A stretch of 64,000 nt of DNA from Dryas octopetala (lineage: Eukaryota; Streptophyta; Magnoliopsida; Rosales; Rosaceae). The notes under the pieces were generated by a model. It was not told the origin of the DNA. It ran no database searches and worked only from the letters and a program-made list of their open reading frames with translations. The stretch is taken from positions 16,837,896-16,901,895 of the forward strand of contig OY992837.1 in assembly GCA_963921425.1 (NCBI GenBank), in the 5' to 3' direction. The position numbers and the translations under genes are program-made. Positions 48,992 to 62,039 of the stretch are shown in pieces (the stretch's first letter is position 1; each line of letters starts with the position of its first letter).

Positions 48992-49229
48992 AGAGTCAAA
49001 TTGTTAATAAATCTCTGCAGAAGAAAAAAAAAAATATTGTTCATGAATCCAAAGTGGTTTTCCTTATTCATGAATTAGGTGGGTGTAGAGAAGTAGGTGA
49101 GTATAGTAATTTTTGTTTACACAAGTCTTTAAAGGTTATTTTGCAAAAATTAAACAAGTGATTAATATTTTATGAAGTGGTGAGTGAGAAAATAGGACAT
49201 AGGGGTAAGAATAATAACACTTTAAAAAT

Positions 49230-50282
49230 GTTAGGAATTATTTATGTATTATATATCTCACATAAGATAGGAGACGTAATTGTTTAGTATTCAATTTAAG
49301 TTGTACTCATGTTCACTTCAACGGAAAAATTTCGTACGTGACCATAATATAACATGGTCGTGTAATACGTGGTGTTACATGTGTTATAATGATTTTACAC
49401 GTACCATAATATAAGTGGATTAGTCACACGGTCACAATGTTATGGTTATATGAAAAAATTTCTCTAATCCAATCCTTAAATGTGTTATCCCTCATTCATT
49501 CCTCGTATTAAATCCTTAATAAGAGATTAAGAGCCAGACTGTTAAATTTCATATGGCACTAGTTTGGTTTGATAACTAGAGAGAAGTTTTTAAGCTTAAG
49601 ATATTTTGCAATAACTTTTGTTTATTGAGTTTTCAGGAGCTTAAAGATGAGATGAATCTATGAGTATCCATTTGTCATCACTTGGTGATTTTTAATTCTT
49701 GATCAGTTTAAGTTTTAAGTGTCAATTCAATTCATGATCTAAGAATCCTCAAGTTTATGTTTAGCTAATTCGAATTCAGCTAGCAAATTCATTTTAATTA
49801 GATTCGTTGTGTTCTCGCATGCAATCAAAATAAAAGGCTAGGTTTGTGATTTCCATTCACAAAAGCTTACCAGCCTCCATTTAGTTGCAATTTAGTTTAT
49901 TTTTGTTTTAAGTAATCAAACGTCTATAACTCTACATGAGTTATTTGGGATCTGCTTTTGGTATTTGAAGGATCAAATGCTTGTAAATGGTATTATGGTT
50001 TAAGTAATGAAAACAAGCTTGATTTTCTCTAAATTTTCCTTTTCCTTCGAGGCCTACTTTGCATTCCAAAGAGATTGAGATACAAATAATAATTTAACCT
50101 ATTTACAGGTTTCTCCACGGCAGTTCCCAAATGACACTGAGAATATTACTATACAATGACAAGACCTATTCTCTTCAGAAGTTGCATTGTGAAATTTTAC
50201 ATGATAAAGCAAAATAAATAATACTGGAAAACACATTTGTGACCTGCACTGGGGTGAATGTGGTTCATGCCTTGCACAAAGA
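49230..50282. other. Non-genic sequence, 3' flank of CAT copy B
   Basis: No gene recognised. It should contain the 3' UTR and poly-A site of the transporter, which ends at 50283 on the minus strand. Confidence 0.45.
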
Positions 50283-53200
50283 CTAGGCCACATGGTCTGA
50301 TGAGGAACGATATATCTCATTAGCATAAGCTGAGGGAACATAAACTGCATTCAAAAGTGAACTATGGGTCCGGCCGTAGAACAAGTATACCAATGCCCCT
50401 ATGAAAAACCATACAGAGATGCGCATCCATGTCGCAGCCCTAAGAGTTAGAAATGGAAAATAAAAAATTAGTCGTGACTATAATATATTTGGAAATTTAT
50501 AGATCAATAAGTTCAATTTCTGTGTTTGCATGTGCATTTTCTTATTTATGTGTGCGCTCGAGGGCGCTGGAGTGACTCACCCAAGATCAATGAGTAAGTA
50601 GGTATTTATGAGAATACAAGCAGCAGGTAAGAATGGAACAAATGGACAAATGAAACCTGGAGAGAAACAAAAAGTAAATTCAGCAGCTTCTGAGAATATA
50701 CCTCAGGCTTTCGCCTGCATGTACAACTAGAAATACGATGTTAAATCAGGTGTACCTAAACAACACCCTAGCATTGTAAAGAACAATCAAATCAAATAAT
50801 TCAAATATTAATTTATCAACTACATCTGACTTCCTAATTCATCAACTACATTTTACCCATCCCTAAACAACTAAACATTGGATGTTAACTTTTGAAGCTT
50901 GCCATGAACTAATATAAACCTAGAAAGGTTACCATTTCTAAACTACATTAAGTTTAATTAATGATTTGTTTACACTACCGCAGATGAAGTCCACTAGCAG
51001 AGAATTTAGAGAAGAAAAGTTCCAGAGAATCAACATTTTCTAAATGGATCCATCAACACTGAATAACGCCAACCATTCTCAACAATATTAATATCATAGA
51101 TATTAATTGTACCTCCTGTGTGTCCAAAGCTGTGCCTTGCATCATCTTGATCTATACATGTTAGCACAGTTAAGCAGCACAGCAGGAGAACTCCAGCCAT
51201 TCCACACACTGTGCAGCGAAGAATGCTGGTACAATCAACACATTGGTACAGACAGAGTTACAATGCATTAAACAAAATCTGATGAAACTGATGGTGTATA
51301 TGTGTGATCTTATCCCTATTCACATATGATTTACAAAGAAAAAACTGCACATGTTTCTTTTGGAATACCTAAAGCATAGAGAGCCCAGATAGATATCTAA
51401 AAAATGCTGCTCAAATCTCTGTAAGAATTTTCTCAAAATAGTTATTCACTCCCTGGCCAAAAAAAAGAAAGACTTACACTCATATACCAATTTCTGGATT
51501 TGTGAAAATCAGGCTAGTTTTCCATAATAGTAAGCCCAATATAATCTTGTCTTATAAACTATACGTGTTAAGAAGCACTTGGCTGCATGGAATAATAATG
51601 TTAATTAGCAAGAACTTCGTTGCCACTACTAGTGGTGAAGAAAAATAAAACCATCCTACCCCAAAACAACTCTGAGCCTAAAGGTTTCTTTTTAAAAAGT
51701 CAAATAGTCTATTAGAGTTAAAATTCTGGTCAAATAGAAAACGGCCCTTAATTGAAATCAACCAGCGTAAAATAGATTTTAAAAAATGACAAACCTGGAA
51801 AGGCCTTTAGCTGAAGCTGCAAATGCAAATAGAAGAACCCCTATACAGAGAAAGGTTATGGTCCAGGCAGCAATTTTCCGCCTTGTTTGTTCACTTCGAC
51901 TGTCTGTATGATTAGAGTGAGTCAAAAAGAGGAACATCATAGTCCCAAGATATAGTAGATGAAAGATTAAGAAAAAAATTGTGCTTTCAAAAGCAGAAAG
52001 AATCATAAATGGATTATCATGAAGCAATGAATACTTTATCTCAAAATGAAAGCAACGAGACTCAGGTACTTCCTAAGAAGAAAATTCAACCTTATACACT
52101 AGGTATGCATTATGAAAAGACAAGAGAAGATCATAATAGCTAGAACATTGTGTCTTCATCTTGCAATGAAAAGTCAAGAAGTTCAGACATAGGGAAGAAG
52201 AATTTATCAATGTCGTAATGAAAAAACATGGGCTTAAATGGGACTGGCAAAAAAGGAAAATTTCATTTTGAAAACCACATCAGGTTGAAAAACATGAATC
52301 ATATAACAAAAACCAATTTTCTAGGATAAAACCTTAGTTAATTTAAATTAAACATCTTCATTTAACATGCAGGGATGAGGTCCTAGTGGAATTGAGACCA
52401 TCTTATCCTCCATGTTCAGTGAGGGTCTGCCCATTCAAAATCACAACATCAGGAGTCTGATACAACTTAGGTGCAATATTTGTTTTCCTAGACGTCAAAA
52501 CAAGTAAGCTAGTATCACCTTGTGATGTGCTTTTCTCAATCAGAGGATAGACAAGTGTTGCCTCCCCAATTTCATTCTGACTTGAGCCAGCAAGATCTTG
52601 AAAGTTTTTGCTGTCACTTTCCTGCATATTACGACCAAATGATACTGATTCAATAGACTTTTGAAGTGATGATGAAAGTGGAACCTCATCTGGCGGAACA
52701 TATCTGAGTATCAACACTGAAACTGCAGCAGTGGTAAATGCAAGCAGTGTACCAACACTAACCTGTACCCACAAAACATACACTAATGTAAGGATAGAAA
52801 CAAGAATTCAATAAAGATTCATCTCACTAGACACCTATATATTTAAGTTCATTATTTATATAAGGGATTTGAAGATCTTCATATCTCCAGTCCAAATACT
52901 ATGGTTGACTTACCATCCCTGCCAATTGTGAGACATCCATAAAGAATGCCAGAACTGCTGCAAAGATACCAGTTGTAACAGTGCTCTTCAAGGGAACTTG
53001 GGTGTTTTTATTAATGTCTGAAAAAAATGATGGCAATAATCCATCTCTAGCCATTGCCATCAGGATCCGTGGCTGAAAAATCAACAAACCGAGGGATTTC
53101 CAATTATCAGATGGAACAGATCTCTTATTTGTGATGATGAAGAGGACTAAGTGTTGTTTTATTAGCCAAATAACATTCATGAGCCAGAGAAAAAAAAAGT

Positions 53201-54948
53201 GCAAATTAAGGTAATCATTATTCATTATGAAGCATAGAAGATAAAAACCTATTGATAATACACCATCGTTAAGGTTTTAGGGCATAAATTTAAAGAAGGC
53301 CATTAAAAAAAAAGAGCAAAGATATATTATCTTCCAAAAAATACACTTCCAATTCTTTTTTAAACATCTAAAGAGATTAGTAATATGCTGAAGGGTTAAA
53401 AATAAAGCACAGTTTCTAGATTATTTTTTCAATGGATTTGAGCAGATGTTTTGTTAGGATATGCTTTAGCATCTGGTTGACCCCAAATACAATATTTCGT
53501 AATAATCATCTCTTGTTAAAAGGAACTCAGTGTTTTTCACATAAAGTAAAAGAAAAGAGCATTCTGGATCAAACAACTCTAGTGACTACCAAAAATATAT
53601 CCAAACAGTCCACTATCTCACTGCTAAGTATGCACATGCTAAATATCAGTGTCGACCAATACATTGAAGTTCCAGAATCCAGAGATATTGATATTAATAT
53701 TGGATATCAAAATGTTTTTTGTAAATAATTTGTCAATGAAAATTACCCTAATGGATTTTTGGCCTAGTAATTCTGAGGGTACATGGGGTGTATAATATGT
53801 AGTTACGCACAAAATATTAAACCAGCTGCTAAGTAGTAATAGCAATTAGCAAGAGAGTTTTATGTATTAGTGAGGGGTAATTTGTTACTATCATTTTTTA
53901 AAGTAACAATTAGTAACAATTAATAACAATTAATAAACAGCCACTATGGCTGATAACACCACCATTACCTCTATCTAATTCCATCCTCTCTTATCTTAAC
54001 ACAGGGTATGGTTCACTAACCCAAAAGTTGAATGCACTGGTATCAAAAACTAACGAACAATTTTTGTCTTTGTGCAATTTAAACTCAGAATCTAATAATA
54101 AGGATAAGCCCATGAAAGGAGTTGGTGGAAGGAAACTCTACCAGTTCTACCTCCTAAATTTCAATTGGTAACATAAAGATTTTTTGGACATAAGAAAGAG
54201 AGCCTTGTATTTATTTCTCAATATGGGAATACAAGCAGATACAGACTTTCTCAAACAGCAAGCTGTCCAGGCATTGACACAAAAGCTACCTCATGTCTGT
54301 ATCAGGAAGGTCTGTTTAAACTGTCAGGAAAGTCCAAAAGAACCAACCAATATGTAATTGAACAAGCAGGAACAAATGTAAGAATTATTAAAGTTCAGTC
54401 TGTATTAGTAAAATTCCACCATCAAGAGGTTCATAATTATGCTAAATCACAAAGTGAAGATACTACTTACTAGTTACTACTTACACACCTGGGCAAGAAT
54501 TGAACCCAACAAACTTGCAAAGAGAGCAGTAACTGCTCCAGTTGTTATAATATACCTGCAATAAGTATATACGGATCTCAAAACAAATAGTTTTAAATAG
54601 AAGGCAATCAATCTTGGAGAATAGCATAACAACAGAAACAAAAAGCAAATATGCTTACACTGCCCATTGCACCCCATAGCCAGCAAATACTGAGGAAATG
54701 GGAGTGTCCGGATCTAAGGAATAGTACGGTACTAAGCCTGTAATAACAACTGATACAAGCATATACAAGATGCAACATATAAACAATGCTACTCCTATAC
54801 CGAGGGGCAAATCTCGTTGAGGATTCTTCACCTGTCATAAAACTTATGTTCTTAAATTCTTGGAGAGCAGCCAACAATGCTAGAACATTTTATCAAAAAA
54901 TCCCTTTGACCCTTTGATATAGCAGAACAGCTATTAACATGTCTGTGT

Positions 54949-55012
<64 letters not shown>

Positions 55013-57612
55013 TTCTGATCTTTCATTCTGAAATTTTGCATGAATCCTTAAGAGGGTGCACCCAATCATGAAGTTTTATTGAAACTAAAACTTATCAGCA
55101 TAGATTTATTGGGCCAGTGAAAGAATCTCAATAGTAAAACAGCAGGACCATCTTCATAAGTTTACCCCAAGCTTAAGTGTGACTTAGGTTTCTGATCTGG
55201 TGCAATTTTGGCATACAATGCTAAATTTCCATGCTTCTATTGTCGTAAAACTTTCATATCAAAATTTAATCCTCTGCCACCTGAATTTTTCTTAAATAGT
55301 TCCTTAATGTAGCTACCTTTTGTAGGCACATCCATTTTGCCCTAAAATACAAAAGAAACCTTTGAAACTTTGACAAATTAGTCATGCTTTAATTTCACAA
55401 CTAAGAAATTAGTTATTCACTCCAAAATTAAAAGAGAAACTAGATATTTCCAACACAGGCTACATGAGAATATGTAGTAGGCTCCACACACATCACACAT
55501 CAAGAATAATCTGCTACAAAAAATCTGTACCTCCTCAGCTGTGCTGGTAACTGAATCAAAACCAATGTATGAAAAGAAGACCACAGCAGACCCAGCAAAC
55601 ATCCCATTTATTCCAAAAGGAAAGTACCTAAAAAATTTAAGTGAAATGTAAGGTAGACCAGTAGTCTAGTGAGATTATCATATAAGACAGTGTAGACAAT
55701 ATGACAGCCATTACCCGCTGGGAAGTTCATATCCAACCCATCCAGTTTTGAAACCCAAATATCCACCAGTTATCGTGATGAATAGCATGACAGACACGTT
55801 TACTGTTGTAACAATCATTTGTACCAATGAACTCTGAAAATTGGGTTCTATGCTTTAGTCAGAAATGTAACAAAGGAAAAGATAAATCCAACATAAATGA
55901 AAAAGACTGCAACGATTTTCAAAGAAAAAGAAGTACCTCCTTGATCCCTGTGCACAAGAGGAAAGTGACAGTAAGAACTAATACTGCTGCACATGGATCA
56001 ACCACAATACCAAGCATGGGGATTGTATGACGGGCCAAGAAAGCAGGCAACTTATCCATACCTCCAAAAAACAAGGCCTAAAGTAAGGAAACAAAAGAAC
56101 AATGTTGTATCTGTTAAAAGCTTAACATTGACGATCTCCAACATGGCTTGCTATTAATATTACTCAAACTGAAGACAAATAACTTAAAGAAATAATCAAT
56201 GATAATTTTGTAAAATTATCATCACCATGCATTAAAATGATAAAGAGGCATTGTCTGGTGCTAGCACCATACACCTTTGCCCTCCTTTGTTCTATAGTAA
56301 ATTCTTTTTCTAGAGTTGTACCGACACTCTCACTCATCTATGGAAAGATAAGGTTATTTCTCTGCAACTCAATTAGAGCACTTGTAACTCATACAAAACT
56401 TATATATGTTCCAATTGTTCTAAAAACTTATCCCACATCACAATATATAAAATCATACGCCTCTCACACTCAAACTCACACCCACTGCCAAATGGTTTGG
56501 ATTGGATGCTTCAACTATAACATGATATCAAAGGAGCAATGCACTTATGTGTCATGCCCAATTTACTCATACATACTCCATCCTCCATGCCACTCAATAT
56601 AATTGATCCACATCTTTGCCTTAGTCTGAGCACACATAAGGCGGCATGTTTAGAATATAATAATCGCACATCTGGTACTCCTTATTTTAAGCCTTGCATC
56701 ACAAAAATATAAAATCTCATGAATCTCCACGCATTGCTAATTGGTCTTAATTGGTACTTCAACTATGACCTATTATATATATATATATATATTTCTCATC
56801 AACACTTTTCGATATATAGGCAATTGCATATGATGATGTCAATACTGTACCAGATTTGGGGTTATGCCACGAGCAACAGCTGAACCACCAATAGTATATT
56901 CTAGAATCAGAGCCCAGCCAACCAACCAAGCAACACTGAAGCAACCACAAAATGTTAGTCACTTAACTGAAGGTGTCATCATTTAAATAAAAGGAAAGAT
57001 TGTCATGACTTTAGATCCCCCATCCACATCTTAAGATGCACTTAGCACTTAGCAGTGTGTGGGGACCGTTTACCATGTCCTCAAACTTACAATTTTTTTC
57101 TAACAAAGAATTCTTTTATTGAAGTCAGAATTTTCCAAGCAGTATGTCTTGAAACAAATTTATTAACAAGGAATGTTAATGTGCATCTGAGGTTGAGGTT
57201 TTCTGTCAGTCCATAGCATGGGTAAAGACTACCATTCATACAGTACATTCAAATGATTTAAAAGATTTTACATTACCCTTCTCCAATGCATATGTATGCA
57301 TAATGATAGGCACTCCCAGCAGATGGACAACGACATGCAAGCTCTGCATAACAAAATGCTGAGAGTGCAGCAGCTATACCAGCAATTAAGAATGAAATGG
57401 TAAGTGCAGGCCCAGCATGCTCTCTAGCAACTGTTCCGACAAGAACATATACTCCAGCACCTATAGTAGCTCCAACTCCTGATTGAAAATAAATTTTATA
57501 ATATCATCTCTATGCTTGTAAGGAAATGAAAACCCACGGGAAAAAGGGCATATCAAAGAACTTAAGCATAAGTTGGAAAACATATTGAGATCATCATAAT
57601 AACTAAAAATCA

Positions 57613-57661
<49 letters not shown>

Positions 57662-60208
57662 AAACTAGAGCATCAAAGAAAATTTCAGTTTCTAGTACAA
57701 ACTTATGTTAATCTTATTAAGATTGTTTTTACCTGTAAGACCTAATAGGAATAAGATTATCAAAAACTCACCAAAAGCATATTTCTTTCAGCCCCTTTGA
57801 AAAAGAATACAATGTGTAAAGAAGTTAACAGAGGAAAATGAAATGGGAGATAATGATTATCAATGATAAACAGGTTTACATGTGGTCTTTCATATATCCT
57901 CCCTTTGATAAAACTGAAGAAACAAACAATGAACCTAGCATAAGCCATAATTACTACATGTATGGGTTCATGAATGTTGTACATGTATTACATAGTTAAT
58001 TGAATGCATAGATAAATCAACAGTGCTCCATGAACTGATGAGGATAAGATAAAGTACTGTCAAGTGTTAGAATTAGAGCATCCAACCAAAAACCAAATGA
58101 AAATGGGTGGAGAAGCCCAAGATCCTATATAATGCTATGCAAGGCTTAGACTTCCCAATGTGCGATTCTATATTTTCCAACACGCACCATCACGTGTGGC
58201 CGGTCCAAATCAAGTCCATGGATCAATTATATAGGGTGATGTGGAGCACGTGTGATCAAATAGGGCCCAGCATGTGAGTCTCCAACATGCAACCAAATTG
58301 GGCCCATCAGGTGGATGGATCACCTGCTCTGATACCATGTAAGTTGGAGCATCCAACCCAATACCAATAGGCCATGGGTGGAGAGGCCCTTATCTTAAAT
58401 ATTGTTATGCAAGGCTAAGTCTTCCCGATGTTGGATTCTTTATTCTCCAATATCTTGTAGATTAAGGAAACCATAGATGGAGAGACCCTTCGTGAAAATT
58501 TCAACTGTTTTATTGCCCATGGAAATGAAATGTACTTGAAGAGAGCCATTTTCTTACAGCAACAAATTTTATTGATCAACTCAAAAGGTACAACAGCTGT
58601 GGACAAGGAGTCCACAACAGATCTACAAAGCAAATCTACAGTAAAACAAAATGGTAATTTATCTTAATGAAACCACCGTTGTGGAACCACGCATGTTAGA
58701 AAAAATTGCAAAACAACCGAATTTGCATCCAAGGAGGCAATAAGCTGAAGAGGTAACTGAGGTTGAAGAAAAAGACTCAGGTCGGGCATGCCTTTCATAT
58801 GTATAGGCCCATTTCAGCAAACACCCTTAATTTTGAAGATCCATCACTTTGAAACACTTATTTTTTAAGAAAAATAAATTTTCTATTGTTTGAAATGAAG
58901 GAAGCAACTTGCACTATAGCTCTTAGCTTTTAGCCTATAAAGCCATAAATAGTGACTAAAATAATCAATGAAAACAACATGGTAACTATAACCCGAAACA
59001 GATGAAACAGGAACAAGACCCCAAATATCGCAGTATATCAAATGTAAGGGTGAGGAGATATTGTAGACAAAACTACCGGAAGCCTCTTACTTCAAAGGAA
59101 TTGGCAAGCAGAACAAACAAAAGTTTTATTTAACGTATTGATAACATCCAACAATCATTGGAAGAAAGTGAAGAAACATTCCAAAACCCTGCATGCCCCA
59201 ACTGATTATGACATATCTCAAAAGTAGTACTATGTCCTTGTTCGCCACAAATTTGACACTTCCTATGTATTTGTTGCCTCGAGAGCTTGGACCACAGCCC
59301 CAAGGCTGAGATTGGGAATACAGGTGATGCTTTTTGTTGAGAAAAATTACCACCTTTGTGCCCACACCCTTGATTTTGAGGTGGAGCGTGAGTAGCCATC
59401 ATGGTCGTATCTACAACAAATGGTATATGCAGAGCAGAATGAGATGAACACTTTAGATGCTGCTCATTATTGAAAAGATTAGACCTAAGCTTGGCAAAGG
59501 CTGGTGACAGTTTCCAATTTTCCATCACTACCATAAAGGATCAATATTCTAGTCCTAGACCATTAAGGGTATGATTGACACGTTCCTTGTCCAGGAACTG
59601 AATTCTCTATTGCAGCTAGCGGATGTTCTATTACACGCTCCTAGTACGGGTATGATCGACACATTCCTAGCATGAACAAAGATTAAATGTTGTACACATA
59701 TTTATGGGTTCATGAATGCTGTACAGGCATACAGTGACGAAGAGCTGAAGAGCAAAATCTTCCAAGCAATTGCAATAAAACCAAATGCAACCAAACCCAT
59801 TATACAATTGAAAAAGGAGAAAACAAACTGTTAACAAACCCATTAAACAATGACTTCAGGAACAAAATACTTCCAATTTGAAGACAATTAAGAATGCTAA
59901 TTAGCATACAAAAACATAATTCAATCAGCCACATACCATAAAGGCACAAACCCATATGAAGTTAGCATAAGACTAATAAAAAACATAGCAAAGCCCATTT
60001 ACAAACAGCAAGAGAGAGACAAGTTAGTGGAATTACCAATGGCAATGAGGTCACTGACAGATAATTTCCTAGCCAATTGGCGATCCCCCTCCCTCCTCAC
60101 ATGAACTGAATCAACTTGCTTCCTCTGAATTAAGCTTCTAAGCCCCCAAAAACACTTCCTTCCACCAGCAACATTACCAGAGCTTTGCATATCAACACGC
60201 ACACCCAT
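50283..60208 (-). CDS. Cationic amino acid transporter, CAT2/CAT4-like (copy B)
   Basis: Fourteen minus-strand exons: 60208-60037, 57478-57277, 56935-56851, 56077-55937, 55833-55715, 55627-55531, 54831-54659, 54555-54489, 53072-52914, 52762-52519, 51903-51795, 51225-51113, 50656-50581, 50439-50283. Phases close to 637 aa. All exon lengths equal those of copy A except exon 1 (172 against 169) and exon 10 (244 against 274). Exon 10 ends at a weaker GTGATA donor and encodes the variable cytosolic loop after [20 protein letters not shown]. Signatures include [39 protein letters not shown] and [16 protein letters not shown]. Alternative starts are M1 (MGVRVDM) or M7. An APC-family permease for basic amino acids; tonoplast location is inferred from Arabidopsis relatives. 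Intron 1 (2.6 kb) holds a TRIM, an L1 end and a Copia remnant. Confidence 0.95.
54951..55010 (+). repeat. (GA)30 microsatellite
   Basis: Sixty bases of uninterrupted GA in intron 6 of CAT copy B (CT in the transcript sense). Likely polymorphic. Confidence 0.95.
57614..57659 (+). repeat. Poly-A tract
   Basis: About 45 consecutive A in intron 1 of CAT copy B, just upstream of exon 2 in transcript order. No retroposon body recognised next to it. Confidence 0.85.
58065..58452 (-). mobile_element. TRIM (miniature LTR element)
   Basis: Two direct repeats of about 115 bp (58338-58452 and 58065-58181 in minus order) bounded by TG...CA-like ends, with about 155 bp between them. The primer-binding motif TGGTATCAGAGC, complementary to initiator Met-tRNA, lies at 58326-58337 next to the first repeat. 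Non-coding. The LTRs are clearly diverged and the flanking 5-mers no longer match, so it is old. Confidence 0.72.
58550..58650 (-). mobile_element. L1 3'-end fragment
   Basis: AACAAATTTTATTGATCAAC followed by GTGGACAAGGAGTCC, shared with the 3' ends of other L1 copies in the window (36425 region, 6310 region). Confidence 0.5.
58780..59540 (-). mobile_element. Copia-type retrotransposon remnant (gag and integrase parts)
   Basis: Fossil of a Ty1/Copia element in intron 1 of CAT copy B. It has a gag zinc-knuckle region at about 59130-59534 and an integrase-core-like region at about 58900-59080. LTRs, protease and reverse transcriptase are not seen nearby. It is broken and incomplete, and probably old. 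Confidence 0.65.
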
Positions 60209-60668
60209 AAACCAAACACACTAACACTCTGTTTCTTCAATGTCAGACTCACTATATCATTGAGAAAGACAACGAAAGGAAGAAAAAAGGAAATTAATTT
60301 TGGTCTTTTGAACAATCTAAAGATAAGAGAATGTGGCACTGGGTTGTTGCGTGCAAGACAAAGACTACTGCTCTTTCCGATTTCTGAAGGTGATGGTCCT
60401 GATGGATGACGGAACGAGTAATAAATAACAATATATATTATTATCGCAACTAAAAGTTGTAAGAAGTAAAAGATGAGAAGAGTTATTTGCATTTTGGGAG
60501 TGTAGGCAAAAATCCAATACAAATTAAGTCTATTTACCCAGAAAAATCCAATACAAAATCTACCCCCTTCTCTTCTTTCTTTCTGTTTTTTTTTTTGTTT
60601 TTGGTAAGAAACCCCTTTCTCTATTGCCACTTAAGGAAGAGTCGAGATCAAAATTCGCGGTAACAGAA
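60209..60668 (-). other. 5' flank of CAT copy B
   Basis: Upstream sequence on the gene's strand, expected to hold promoter and leader. No named motif supported. Confidence 0.35.
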
Positions 60669-61641
60669 ATGCTGCTATTTGCACACCATTTTTTTTTGCA
60701 CACTTTTTTTGAAAAAAAAAAAAAAAAACTCAAGGAAAAAGACCTTATACCCCATACATTTTTCTTTTTGCACACCCTTCCTAAACAAAACAAAAAAACA
60801 CACACACACACACACACAAGCACACACCCATCCCCGACCACCTCCCTCCCCACCTCTCCTCTCTCCGGCACACACCCATCCCCGACCACGCCGAGCAGCC
60901 AACCACCACCGGCGACCACCCCACCCCACCCCTCCCTGCCCTTCTCTTCTCTCTCTTGCTCTCTCTTTCCCCACCCCCACTCTCTCTTCTTTTTCTGCCC
61001 CCTACCCCAACCACCTCCCTCCCTCCTTCCCCCACCCCCACCCCCACCCTAACCCGACCCACCCCCTCTCTCATGCCCACTCCATAACTGCTCCTCCAGC
61101 TAGCTCACCATCGCCGGAGAGAAGAAAAAAAAAAGTTGCAACGGGCTCGGCGGTGGTTTCGTTCGGTAGGTACCCACCGAACAATCCTATTCTATTCGGC
61201 AGGTACCTGTCGAAAGAAACCACCTGGTTCGGCACTGGTCCGCCGAACCCGCTGCAATTTTTTTTTTTTAATATTTTGGACCTTTGGCTGTTTGCTTGGG
61301 TGAGAGAGAGAGAGAGAGAGATGGGAAGAATGTGGTGGTGGCTGTTTTGGGAAGAAGAAGAAGAGGAAGGGAGGGCTCGAGAGGAGGTGGTTGGGGTGGG
61401 GGGAAGAAGAAGAAGATAAAAGGTGGGGGTGGGCTTCGACGGTGAAGAAGAAAAAAAAAAAGAAGAGATGGAGATGAGGATGGGGAATGGGGTGTGTACG
61501 GGGGGGGGGGGGGGGAGATGGGGATGAGGTGTGTACGAGGGGGGGGGGGGATGAGGTGTGTGGGTGAGGGGAGGGCCAAATGGTCTTTTTTTTTTCAAAA
61601 AGGGTGTGCAAAAAGAAAAAAAAGGTGTGCATAACAGCCCT
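60669..61641. mobile_element. GC-rich TIR element, copy 2 (no nested MITE)
   Basis: Same order as the element at 15557: inverted ends GCTGCTATTTGCACACC and GGTGTGCATAACAGCCC, an A-tract, CTTATACCCCATACATTTTT, a CCACC/CT-rich arm, a hairpin core at 61139-61256, a short GA run and a G-rich arm. It holds the uninterrupted TTTTCTTTTT site where the MITE sits in copy 1. The long open frames here are low-complexity. Confidence 0.82.
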
Positions 61642-61749
61642 TTAGAAAATCTCATCATCTATTTGATAACTTTTTTAATCTTTTAGTTGAAAAATAGAGA
61701 AAATAGAGAAAATAGAGAAAAAAGAGAAAAAAGAGATGAGAGCAGACTC

Positions 61750-62030
61750 ATTTAGTTCATCATGTGCGAACGTTTGAATCTAACGCCGAATGCTTGGTAG
61801 TGTAAACTTTTTTTACACCGAGCGCTCGGACTTGGTTTTTTGGTGTTTATGTTTGGGTTTATCTCTAGGATTTGGGCGAAAGACCATTCTATACCCTAGG
61901 ATAGTATGAGATAAACACGTCGGCCTATATCCTAAAAAATGGGTGAAGGAAGCAGCACCGAGCACTGCAAGAAGCGATCGCCTGTTTTAAAAAAACTTCA
62001 CCGAGCGCTCGGTAGCACGTTCGCACCTGA
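61750..62030. repeat. Foldback element with CCGAGCGCTCGG palindromes
   Basis: GTGCGAACGT at the left is inverted as ACGTTCGCAC at the right, and the 12-bp perfect palindrome CCGAGCGCTCGG lies in each arm. Probably a MITE. Target duplication not found. Confidence 0.55.
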
Positions 62031-62039
62031 ACGGCTCTA

